Of a stretch of DNA of 64,000 bases, positions 1-6,256 are shown piece after piece. Position numbers and translations under genes: made by a program. The number at the start of each line of letters is the position of its first letter. Within the stretch, counting starts at the first letter, position 1. This DNA comes from Cricetomys ansorgei (taxonomy: Eukaryota > Chordata > Mammalia > Rodentia > Nesomyidae): NCBI GenBank assembly GCA_026225945.1, contig JAMJFZ010002553.1, forward strand, positions 53,973-117,972, given 5' to 3'. Below the pieces are notes generated by a model. It was not told the DNA's origin and made no database searches. It worked only from the letters and a program-made list of their open reading frames with translations.

Positions 1-44
1 CATGCAGCGGGCACAACCAATGTGGAGCGTGAAGAACATTGTCC

Positions 45-216
45 CAGGATTCGATTAAGAACTGCTGCGTGTCAGACATTTGCATTAAGATTCATACAAG
101 TTGCTTCGCAAAACAAAAGTTGCTAATTAGCAACAGAAGAACTTCATTATCGGGGTCCCCACAACACGAGAAAGTGTATTCAAGTGTGGCGGTCTTAGGA
201 AGGTTGAGAACCACTG
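45..216 (-). mobile_element. URR1-like hAT-Charlie fragment in A
   Basis: Read on the minus strand, this segment begins CAGTGGTTCTCAACC at 216, which I recall as the terminal inverted repeat of the rodent non-autonomous hAT-Charlie element URR1. It continues with recognisable blocks of that consensus: a CACTTGAATACA-like block, TCGTGTTGTGG then GACCCC, a GTTGCTAAT-like block and AAATGTCTGAC. Only about 170 bp from one end is present. The opposite terminus, which would read as the same motif on the plus strand upstream, is absent, so this is a truncated fossil with no transposase. The inner boundary is approximate. The element supports a rodent host. It recurs in every unit. The family assignment is from memory. 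Confidence 0.7.
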
Positions 217-640
217 TGTAGAAATAAGTCACACCTGAGTGAATCATGCTCCATAGCAGATCATGATCAGCCCTTAGTGATTGTGGAGACTTGCTATACT
301 GGGGGTGCTGAATCAAATATTGTAGGGGCATTTCGGACATGTAAACAGCCACTTTGGTCATTTCTCTTTATGACCCCTTTTGCCATGAACAGGTGTCAAT
401 GTTCTTTCGAACCCAACGCTGATCCCCTCAGGATGTGGTGTTCATTTCTGAACTTTGTCCTGTAACTCGAGAAGCGCCATGCGTTGTTCCCACCATGGAA
501 TACACTATTTCGGGCAAACCGACTGTGTGTCCATGAGACACAATCATGTGAATGGCTTCAAAAACATCTCCAGTCCCCTGTGAAGCTAGGGTTCAGCCTC
601 CAGACCAGCTTGAGACAGATGCAGTTACTATCAAGTGGGA

Positions 641-646
641 CACGTG
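641..646. promoter_or_regulatory. CACGTG E-box in A, upstream of the palindrome
   Basis: A palindromic CACGTG, the consensus site for USF/MYC-type bHLH-zip proteins. B does not have it (about 2209). A six-base match can occur by chance; interest comes from its pairing with a second CACGTG at 806 and their symmetric placement around the palindrome. No occupancy can be inferred from sequence. Confidence 0.3.
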
Positions 647-659
647 CGCCACCGTGTGG
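646..659 (-). promoter_or_regulatory. Weak CTCF-like match in A
   Basis: On the minus strand this reads CCACACGGTGGCGC. It resembles the CTCF core CCACCAGGGGGCGC but differs at three of 14 positions, one of them tolerated in known sites. The B half has lost the motif. CTCF-bound macrosatellites are known (DXZ4), which is why it is worth listing, but this match is below what I would trust without a position-weight score. Confidence 0.2.
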
Positions 660-716
660 CAGCAGACTGCCACTGCGGAGGCAGGCAGCTTCCAGGGAGT
701 TGCCTTCATGGTTGCC

Positions 717-781
717 CTCTGAACCCTTCTGCCCCAGCCATGAGCAGTAACTGCTCATGGCTGGGGCAGAAGGGTTCAGAG
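717..781. repeat. 65-bp palindrome in A (32-bp arms, 1-nt centre)
   Basis: Positions 717-748 and 750-781 are exact reverse complements around a single base at 749, forming a 32-bp perfect stem that can extrude as a cruciform or fold as an RNA hairpin. Intact copies lie at 717-781, 3845-3909, 6973-7037, 10101-10165, 13229-13293, 16357-16421, 19485-19549, 25336-25400, 28464-28528, 31592-31656, 34720-34784, 37848-37912, 40976-41040, 44104-44168, 47232-47296, 50360-50424, 53487-53551, 56615-56679, 59743-59807 and 62870-62934. In copy 8 only the left arm (about 22612-22643) and the first bases past the centre survive. No flanking duplication or transposon terminus is obvious. Confidence 0.96.
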
Positions 782-1145
782 AATTCATTCAAGGACCCTT
801 CCGGACACGTGGTGAGCCTCTTCTCGCCGCCATGAGAACCTCCCTTCTTCTGACTATGCTCAGGCGCACCCTCACCCGTGCGTCCTGATCCTCCTGCTGA
901 GCCCCAGGGTCCTCTCTCTAAAATTCCAGGAACCCCTTCCGGTCCTTTCCCTGGTTCTTTCTGCTTACAAGATCTTGTGGCTGACTCTACTCTTTGCTTT
1001 TTTCCCCGGGGCAAGATCAAGGAGCCCTCCACCATTACGGGTCAATGTCAGCTTTTTAACTTACAGGAGCTGGTCTCTGCAGGGGTCACCAATGTGGATG
1101 TTGGAACTTCTGCAAAGGTAGCCACATAGAGCGGCTACCATCTAG
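782..1145. other. Unrecognised non-coding sequence in A, after the palindrome
   Basis: This stretch contains a pyrimidine-rich part (about 890-1003), a ccccgggg run at 1004-1011 and variable site 1114. I recognise no repeat family. An 83-codon plus-strand frame (878-1129) exists, but its B counterpart is interrupted, so I treat it as chance. Unit positions 755-1173 are the part deleted in copy 8. Confidence 0.45.
806..811. promoter_or_regulatory. Second CACGTG E-box in A
   Basis: A palindromic CACGTG 25 bp beyond the right arm of the palindrome. The B equivalent reads CACATG (about 2370), one transition away, so the full E-box is A-specific. Together with 641-646 it brackets the palindrome. 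Confidence 0.3.
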
Positions 1146-1205
1146 ATGCTGAGGACTGAATCCAGGCCCCTGCGAGGTCACTCAGACATCATAAACGCTT
1201 GCAGG
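1146..1205 (-). mobile_element. Reversed ID-like SINE segment in A (degenerate)
   Basis: The plus strand contains ctgaggactgaatccaggcc, which resembles the reverse complement of the tRNA-Ala-derived rodent ID/B4 SINE 3' part, where the consensus as I recall it runs ctgaggatcgaacccagggc. Similarity fades after about 1190. The better-preserved B counterpart at 2708-2775 supports the reading. It is short and diverged, with no poly-A or target-site duplication to fix its borders. Confidence 0.4.
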
Positions 1206-1390
1206 TTTTCTTGGAGAAAAAAATTCTCATATATGATGCCTGCACATCTCCACCTTCTGATCCCATCATTGTTTGGAAGAAGGTCTGCAATGCTTGGGGA
1301 CACAGCCTGTACCGAAACACAAGGGTGACTGAGTCGGAAGGATGGAATGTATGAGCAGAGAACCAGGAACGATCCTGACTCGGAAATTTA

Positions 1391-1452
1391 GAAACGAAAC
1401 AATAGAAAAGAAAGAAGGAAAAGAAATGAAAAGGAAAAAAGGAAGAAAAGGT
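1391..1452 (+). repeat. Purine-rich tract in A
   Basis: About 60 bases are almost all A and G (repeating gaaag, aagg and gaaaa), with only a few pyrimidines. It may be a decayed SINE A-rich tail expanded into a GA tract. Its minus-strand translation gives a Phe/Ser-rich low-complexity frame (1512 to 1189) that should not be taken for a protein. The B equivalent is at 2950-3014. Confidence 0.8.
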
Positions 1453-1457
1453 TCGGG

Positions 1458-1510
1458 TCGTACCTCTCAAGTATTCACAAAGTCCTGGGTTTGATTCTGA
1501 ACACTCAACC
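1458..1510 (+). mobile_element. Forward ID-like SINE segment in A
   Basis: The bases caaagtcctgggtttgattc resemble the ID/tRNA-Ala SINE 3' part, including its B-box-like ggttcgatcc, here ggtttgattc. The 5' part with the A box is not recognisable, so it is a fragment unlikely to drive Pol III by itself. The counterpart in B is better preserved. Confidence 0.4.
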
Positions 1511-1530
1511 ACTTAAAGGAAACCAAAGGT

Positions 1531-1538
1531 TATAAAAG
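1531..1538 (+). promoter_or_regulatory. TATAAAAG box at the A/B junction
   Basis: A consensus TATA box followed by GG. A start site about 30 bp downstream would fall near 1560-1570, at the first base of B, so a transcript would run through B. The corresponding place in B (about 3098) reads ttctaacagg and has no TATA, making this A-specific. It is present in all copies examined, including rearranged copy 8. Only the motif supports a promoter; no initiator or CpG island is evident. Confidence 0.35.
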
Positions 1539-1576
1539 GGCCTGTGCATATAGGCCAGCAATTCTCATGCTGAGGG

Positions 1577-1600
1577 GCTCAAGCCAGTTGGGGCTTGAGC
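1577..1600. repeat. Small GC-rich hairpin at the start of B
   Basis: gctcaagcc (1577-1585) pairs exactly with ggcttgagc (1592-1600) around agttgg. The A half has a homologous but unpaired stretch at 11-34, so the hairpin arose or was kept only in B. If transcription began at the TATA box at 1531, it would sit in the first 40 nucleotides of the RNA. Confidence 0.75.
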
Positions 1601-1610
1601 GACTGTGTCC

Positions 1611-1782
1611 CAGGTTTCGATTAAGAACTGCTGCATGTCAGACATTTGCAATACGTTTGATAGAAGTAGCTTTGCAAAACAACACTTACAAGTTAGCAAC
1701 AGAATAATTTCATTGTTGGGGTTCTCACAACACGAGGAATTGTCTTCAAGTGTGGCAGTCGCAGGAAGTTTGACAACCACTG
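1611..1782 (-). mobile_element. URR1-like hAT-Charlie fragment in B
   Basis: This is the paralogue of the A fragment at 45-216. Its minus-strand start is CAGTGGTTGTCAAAC, two changes from the A version, followed by the same blocks including CCTCGTGTTGTGAG, AAATTATTCTGTTGCTAA and GCAAATGTCTGACATGCAG. In places it sits closer to my recollection of the URR1 consensus than A does. Presence at the same place in both halves shows that the insertion predates the A/B duplication. It recurs in each B half, and a partial copy occurs near the window end (63763-63934). Confidence 0.68.
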
Positions 1783-2281
1783 TGTAGAAACAAGTCACAG
1801 CTGACTGAATCATGCTCGACAGCAGATCGTGATCAGACCGTAGTGATTGTGGAGAGTCGGTATTTTGTGGGTCCTGAATCAAATATTGTAGGGTCACTTC
1901 GGACTTGTAAACAGCCGCTTTGGCCATTTTATTTTATGACCCCTTTTGCCAAGAACAGATGTCAATGATCTTTCCAAGCCCACGACGATCCCCTCAGGAT
2001 GTGGTGTTCATTTCTGACTTTGTCCTGTAAATCGAGAAACGCCATGCACTGTTCCAATCACGGAATCCACTATTTCGGGCACACCGACCGTGTTTCCCTG
2101 AGACACAGGCATGCAAATGCCTTCCAAAACATCTCCAGTCCCCTGTGACGCGAGGGTTAAGCTTCCAGACCGGCTTGAGACCAAGGCAGTAACTTTCAAC
2201 TGGGGCTCAAGTGCCAACATTTGGCTCCTGGCTAACTCTGCGGAGGCAGGCAACTTCCACGGAGGCTCCTTCACGCCTGGA
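1783..2281. other. Unrecognised non-coding sequence in B
   Basis: This is the counterpart of 225-716. Nothing here matches a gene or repeat family I know. The minus strand stays open for 114 codons (2352 to 2008), but the first 20 or so of these are a translation of the palindrome. In A the matching frame is broken by a stop, so coding function is unlikely. An AATAAA lies on the minus strand at 1928-1933. Confidence 0.5.
1928..1933 (-). promoter_or_regulatory. Minus-strand AATAAA in B
   Basis: The plus-strand tttatt reads AATAAA on the minus strand, a canonical polyadenylation hexamer. A lacks it. It would matter only if there is antisense transcription; no GU-rich downstream element was assessed. 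It may be a chance match in an AT-rich patch. Confidence 0.2.
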
Positions 2282-2345
2282 CTCTGAACCCTTCTGCCCC
2301 AGCAATGAGCAAACAAGCTCATTGCTGGGGCAGAAGGGTTCAGAG
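2282..2345. repeat. 64-bp palindrome in B (29-bp arms, 6-nt loop)
   Basis: Positions 2282-2310 and 2317-2345 are exact reverse complements around aaacaa. Compared with A, the arms differ by one substitution per arm (agcCatgagc/gctcatGgct in A, agcAatgagc/gctcatTgct in B), so the change is mirrored and pairing stays perfect. Copies lie at 2282-2345, 5410-5473, 8538-8601, 11666-11729, 14794-14857, 17922-17985, 21050-21113, 23773-23836, 26901-26964, 30029-30092, 33157-33220, 36285-36348, 39413-39476, 42541-42604, 45669-45732, 48797-48860, 51924-51987, 55052-55115, 58180-58243 and 61308-61371. All 20 appear intact. Confidence 0.96.
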
Positions 2346-2707
2346 AATCCATTCAGGGACCCTTCGGGACACATGGATAGCCTCTTCTCGCTGCCCTGAA
2401 AACCTCCCTTCTTCAGACCCTGCTCATTTGCACTCCCACCCGTGACTCCTGATCCTTCTGCTGAGCCACTGGGTCCCTGTTCTTAAATTCCACGAACCCC
2501 TTCCTGTTTTGTCCCGGGTTCTTTCTGCTCACAGGAACTTGTGGCTGATGCTCCCCTTTGCATCTTTGCAGTAGGCAAGATCAAGGAGCCCTCCTCCATT
2601 ATGGGTCAATGTCAGCTTTTTCACTTACACCAGCTGCTTCTTTCAAGGGTCAGCAGACTGGATGTTCGAACCACTGGAACGGTAGCCACATGTAGGAGCT
2701 AGCATGT

Positions 2708-2775
2708 AGACACTGAGTACTGAATCCAGGCCCCTGCTAGGGCAAGCAGGCATCATAAATGCTCTGGAGGTGATT
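2708..2775 (-). mobile_element. Reversed ID-like SINE segment in B
   Basis: The plus strand reads ctgagtactgaatccaggcc and then gctagggcaagc, close to the reverse complement of the ID element, which carries gctaggcaagc at the matching place. It is clearer than the A counterpart because A has lost the gctaggcaagc block. It lies about 300 bp before a forward ID-like segment. Family assignment is from memory. Confidence 0.45.
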
Positions 2776-2949
2776 TTGTAGAAAACAACTCTCCCTTTGG
2801 ATGCCAGCACATCTCCATCATCTGATTTCTTCATTGCTGGTAGAAACGTTCTGCCACGCTTGTGGACATGGGCCTGTCACCGAGCTGCAACAGTGCTTGA
2901 AGCAGAAGCATGGGTTGTCTGTGAGGGGAGCTCAGATAGATCCTATCTC

Positions 2950-3014
2950 AAAAAACTGAAAGGGAATGAATAGAAAAGACAAGGAAAGGAAACGAAAGGA
3001 AAGCAAAGGAAATG
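2950..3014 (+). repeat. Purine-rich tract in B
   Basis: Purine-rich counterpart of 1391-1452 with recurring aaagga/aagga words. It follows atcctatctcaaaaaac at about 2939-2955, which resembles the 3' end of a B1/Alu-type SINE, suggesting the tract began as that element's tail. The B1 link is weak. Confidence 0.75.
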
Positions 3015-3021
3015 TTTGGAT

Positions 3022-3078
3022 CGTACCTCTCCAGGATTCACAAAGTCCTGGGTTTGATCCTGAGCACCCAAACACTTA
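3022..3078 (+). mobile_element. Forward ID-like SINE segment in B
   Basis: The bases cctgggtttgatcctgagca, followed by cccaaac, closely match the ID-type SINE 3' end, cctgggttcgatcctcagca then cc and an A-rich tail. The B-box-like ggtttgatcc differs by one base from ggttcgatcc. The A-box half is not evident. This is the clearest SINE-like segment in the unit and supports a rodent source. Confidence 0.5.
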
Positions 3079-3128
3079 AGAGAAACAGAAGGTTCTAACA
3101 GGGCCTGTGCATATGAGGCAGCAATTCT

Positions 3129-6100
3129 CATGCAGCGGGCACAACCAATGTGGAGCGTGAAGAACATTGTCCCAGGATTCGATTAAGAACTGCTGCGTGT
3201 CAGACATTTGCATTAAGATTCATACAAGTTGCTTCGCAAAACAAAAGTTGCTAATTAGCAACAGAAGAACTTCATTATCGGGGTCCCCACAACACGAGAA
3301 AGTGTATTCAAGTGTGGCGGTCTTAGGAAGGTTGAGAACCACTGTGTAGAAATAAGTCACACCTGAGTGAATCATGCTCCATAGCAGATCATGATCAGCC
3401 CTTAGTGATTGTGGAGACTTGCTATACTGGGGGTGCTGAATCAAATATTGTAGGGGCATTTCGGACATGTAAACAGCCACTTTGGTCATTTCTCTTTATG
3501 ACCCCTTTTGCCATGAACAGGTGTCAATGTTCTTTCGAACCCAACGCTGATCCCCTCAGGATGTGGTGTTCATTTCTGAACTTTGTCCTGTAACTCGAGA
3601 AGCGCCATGCGTTGTTCCCACCATGGAATACACTATTTCGGGCAAACCGACTGTGTGTCCATGAGACACAATCATGTGAATGGCTTCAAAAACATCTCCA
3701 GTCCCCTGTGAAGCTAGGGTTCAGCCTCCAGACCAGCTTGAGACAGATGCAGTTACTATCAAGTGGGACACGTGCGCCACCGTGTGGCAGCAGACTGCCA
3801 CTGCGGAGGCAGGCAGCTTCCAGGGAGTTGCCTTCATGGTTGCCCTCTGAACCCTTCTGCCCCAGCCATGAGCAGTAACTGCTCATGGCTGGGGCAGAAG
3901 GGTTCAGAGAATTCATTCAAGGACCCTTCCGGACACGTGGTGAGCCTCTTCTCGCCGCCATGAGAACCTCCCTTCTTCTGACTATGCTCAGGCGCACCCT
4001 CACCCGTGCGTCCTGATCCTCCTGCTGAGCCCCAGGGTCCTCTCTCTAAAATTCCAGGAACCCCTTCCGGTCCTTTCCCTGGTTCTTTCTGCTTACAAGA
4101 TCTTGTGGCTGACTCTACTCTTTGCTTTTTTCCCCGGGGCAAGATCAAGGAGCCCTCCACCATTACGGGTCAATGTCAGCTTTTTAACTTACAGGAGCTG
4201 GTCTCTGCAGGGGTCACCAATGTGGATGTTGGAACTTCTGCCAAGGTAGCCACATAGAGCGGCTACCATCTAGATGCTGAGGACTGAATCCAGGCCCCTG
4301 CGAGGTCACTCAGACATCATAAACGCTTGCAGGTTTTCTTGGAGAAAAAAATTCTCATATATGATGCCTGCACATCTCCACCTTCTGATCCCATCATTGT
4401 TTGGAAGAAGGTCTGCAATGCTTGGGGACACAGCCTGTACCGAAACACAAGGGTGACTGAGTCGGAAGGATGGAATGTATGAGCAGAGAACCAGGAACGA
4501 TCCTGACTCGGAAATTTAGAAACGAAACAATAGAAAAGAAAGAAGGAAAAGAAATGAAAAGGAAAAAAGGAAGAAAAGGTTCGGGTCGTACCTCTCAAGT
4601 ATTCACAAAGTCCTGGGTTTGATTCTGAACACTCAACCACTTAAAGGAAACCAAAGGTTATAAAAGGGCCTGTGCATATAGGCCAGCAATTCTCATGCTG
4701 AGGGGCTCAAGCCAGTTGGGGCTTGAGCGACTGTGTCCCAGGTTTCGATTAAGAACTGCTGCATGTCAGACATTTGCAATACGTTTGATAGAAGTAGCTT
4801 TGCAAAACAACACTTACAAGTTAGCAACAGAATAATTTCATTGTTGGGGTTCTCACAACACGAGGAATTGTCTTCAAGTGTGGCAGTCGCAGGAAGTTTG
4901 ACAACCACTGTGTAGAAACAAGTCACAGCTGACTGAATCATGCTCGACAGCAGATCGTGATCAGACCGTAGTGATTGTGGAGAGTCGGTATTTTGTGGGT
5001 CCTGAATCAAATATTGTAGGGTCACTTCGGACTTGTAAACAGCCGCTTTGGCCATTTTATTTTATGACCCCTTTTGCCAAGAACAGATGTCAATGATCTT
5101 TCCAAGCCCACGACGATCCCCTCAGGATGTGGTGTTCATTTCTGACTTTGTCCTGTAAATCGAGAAACGCCATGCACTGTTCCAATCACGGAATCCACTA
5201 TTTCGGGCACACCGACCGTGTTTCCCTGAGACACAGGCATGCAAATGCCTTCCAAAACATCTCCAGTCCCCTGTGACGCGAGGGTTAAGCTTCCAGACCG
5301 GCTTGAGACCAAGGCAGTAACTTTCAACTGGGGCTCAAGTGCCAACATTTGGCTCCTGGCTAACTCTGCGGAGGCAGGCAACTTCCACGGAGGCTCCTTC
5401 ACGCCTGGACTCTGAACCCTTCTGCCCCAGCAATGAGCAAACAAGCTCATTGCTGGGGCAGAAGGGTTCAGAGAATCCATTCAGGGACCCTTCGGGACAC
5501 ATGGATAGCCTCTTCTCGCTGCCCTGAAAACCTCCCTTCTTCAGACCCTGCTCATTTGCACTCCCACCCGTGACTCCTGATCCTTCTGCTGAGCCACTGG
5601 GTCCCTGTTCTTAAATTCCACGAACCCCTTCCTGTTTTGTCCCGGGTTCTTTCTGCTCACAGGAACTTGTGGCTGATGCTCCCCTTTGCATCTTTGCAGT
5701 AGGCAAGATCAAGGAGCCCTCCTCCATTATGGGTCAATGTCAGCTTTTTCACTTACACCAGCTGCTTCTTTCAAGGGTCAGCAGACTGGATGTTCGAACC
5801 ACTGGAACGGTAGCCACATGTAGGAGCTAGCATGTAGACACTGAGTACTGAATCCAGGCCCCTGCTAGGGCAAGCAGGCATCATAAATGCTCTGGAGGTG
5901 ATTTTGTAGAAAACAACTCTCCCTTTGGATGCCAGCACATCTCCATCATCTGATTTCTTCATTGCTGGTAGAAACGTTCTGCCACGCTTGTGGACATGGG
6001 CCTGTCACCGAGCTGCAACAGTGCTTGAAGCAGAAGCATGGGTTGTCTGTGAGGGGAGCTCAGATAGATCCTATCTCAAAAAACTGAAAGGGAATGAATA

Positions 6101-6256
6101 GAAAAGACAAGGAAAGGAAACGAAAGGAAAGCAAAGGAAATGTTTGGATCGTACCTCTCCAGGATTCACAAAGTCCTGGGTTTGATCCTGAGCACCCAAA
6201 CACTTAAGAGAAACAGAAGGTTCTAACAGGGCCTGTGCATATGAGGCAGCAATTCT
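3129..6256 (+). repeat. Array copy 2
   Basis: Full-length 3,128 bp. T at unit 496 and C at unit 1114. No private variant noticed. Confidence 0.97.

Larger units (their letters stand above)
225..716. other. Unrecognised non-coding sequence in A
   Basis: I recognise no repeat family or gene between the URR1-like fragment and the palindrome. One feature is a 34-codon plus-strand frame from ATG at 479 to TGA at 581-583. Its B counterpart (2044-2148) begins and ends at the same places with no indel. The opposite strand is also free of indels here, but in A it has a TGA in the frame that B keeps open. I do not call either frame a gene. Variable site 496 (T/C) falls here. Confidence 0.5.
1..1566 (+). 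repeat. Subunit A of the dimeric unit (copy 1)
   Basis: This is the first half of the 3,128-bp unit. It aligns colinearly with 1567-3128 at an offset of about 1,566 bp; for example the URR1-like block near 45-216 matches 1611-1782, and the palindrome at 717-781 matches 2282-2345. Short stretches compared by eye were about 67-87% identical, mostly above 80%. Features present in A but not B are TATAAAAG at 1531, CACGTG at 641 and 806, and a CTCF-like match at 646-659. Both variable sites shared between copies (unit positions 496 and 1114) lie in A. Confidence 0.93.
1..3128 (+). repeat. Array copy 1
   Basis: Reference copy for this annotation. To find a feature in copy n, add the copy's start minus 1 to the unit coordinate. 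Adjust by -1 after unit position 1003 in copy 17, by -1 after 305 and -2 after 1114 in copy 21, and by -405 for the B half of copy 8. Alleles are T at unit 496 and A at unit 1114. Confidence 0.97.
1567..3128 (+). repeat. Subunit B of the dimeric unit (copy 1)
   Basis: This is the second half of the unit, a diverged paralogue of A with the same internal order: URR1-like fragment, palindrome, reversed ID-like segment, purine tract, forward ID-like segment. Both halves are preceded by the shared bases gcaattctcatgc, which mark a natural junction. B has a GC-rich hairpin at 1577-1600 and a minus-strand AATAAA at 1928-1933 that A lacks. Across the 20 copies of B in the window I found one substitution (61802), so B is even more uniform than A. 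Confidence 0.93.

Noticed and set aside
717..781. A transposon terminal inverted repeat pair or a rho-independent terminator
   Set aside because: The arms are separated by one base, leaving no element between them, and there is no U-tract after the stem. The host is eukaryotic.
706..1035. A 109-codon minus-strand frame rich in Gly, Glu and Lys, and the overlapping 83-codon plus-strand frame at 878-1129
   Set aside because: Both cross the palindrome or pyrimidine-rich sequence, neither is open in the B half, and single-base variants in copies 10 and 17 alter or shift them.
1189..1512. A 107-codon minus-strand frame with a Phe/Ser-rich, membrane-like stretch
   Set aside because: The hydrophobic stretch is the complement of the purine tract at 1391-1452, a low-complexity artefact.
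1565..1927. A 120-codon minus-strand open frame, the longest in the unit
   Set aside because: About half of it is the URR1-like transposon fragment read on the minus strand. Its A counterpart (361 to 92) ends early and gives a shortened product. There is no recognisable domain, and its repetition 20 times follows from the array.
2008..2352. A 114-codon minus-strand open frame
   Set aside because: Its first part is the translated palindrome, and the rest is interrupted by a stop codon in the A half. No family recognised.
2521..2577. Splice-acceptor-like sequences in B (pyrimidines then ctcacag at about 2530, and tttgcag at about 2571)
   Set aside because: No convincing donor or open exon pairs with them. 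The first is lost in A (ttacaag), and such matches are common in pyrimidine-rich DNA.
1..3128. A unit homologous to DXZ4, D4Z4 or RS447
   Set aside because: Size is similar to DXZ4 and D4Z4, but I see no DUX4 homeobox or USP17-type frame, and the sequence is not strongly GC-rich. CTCF resemblance is one weak motif.
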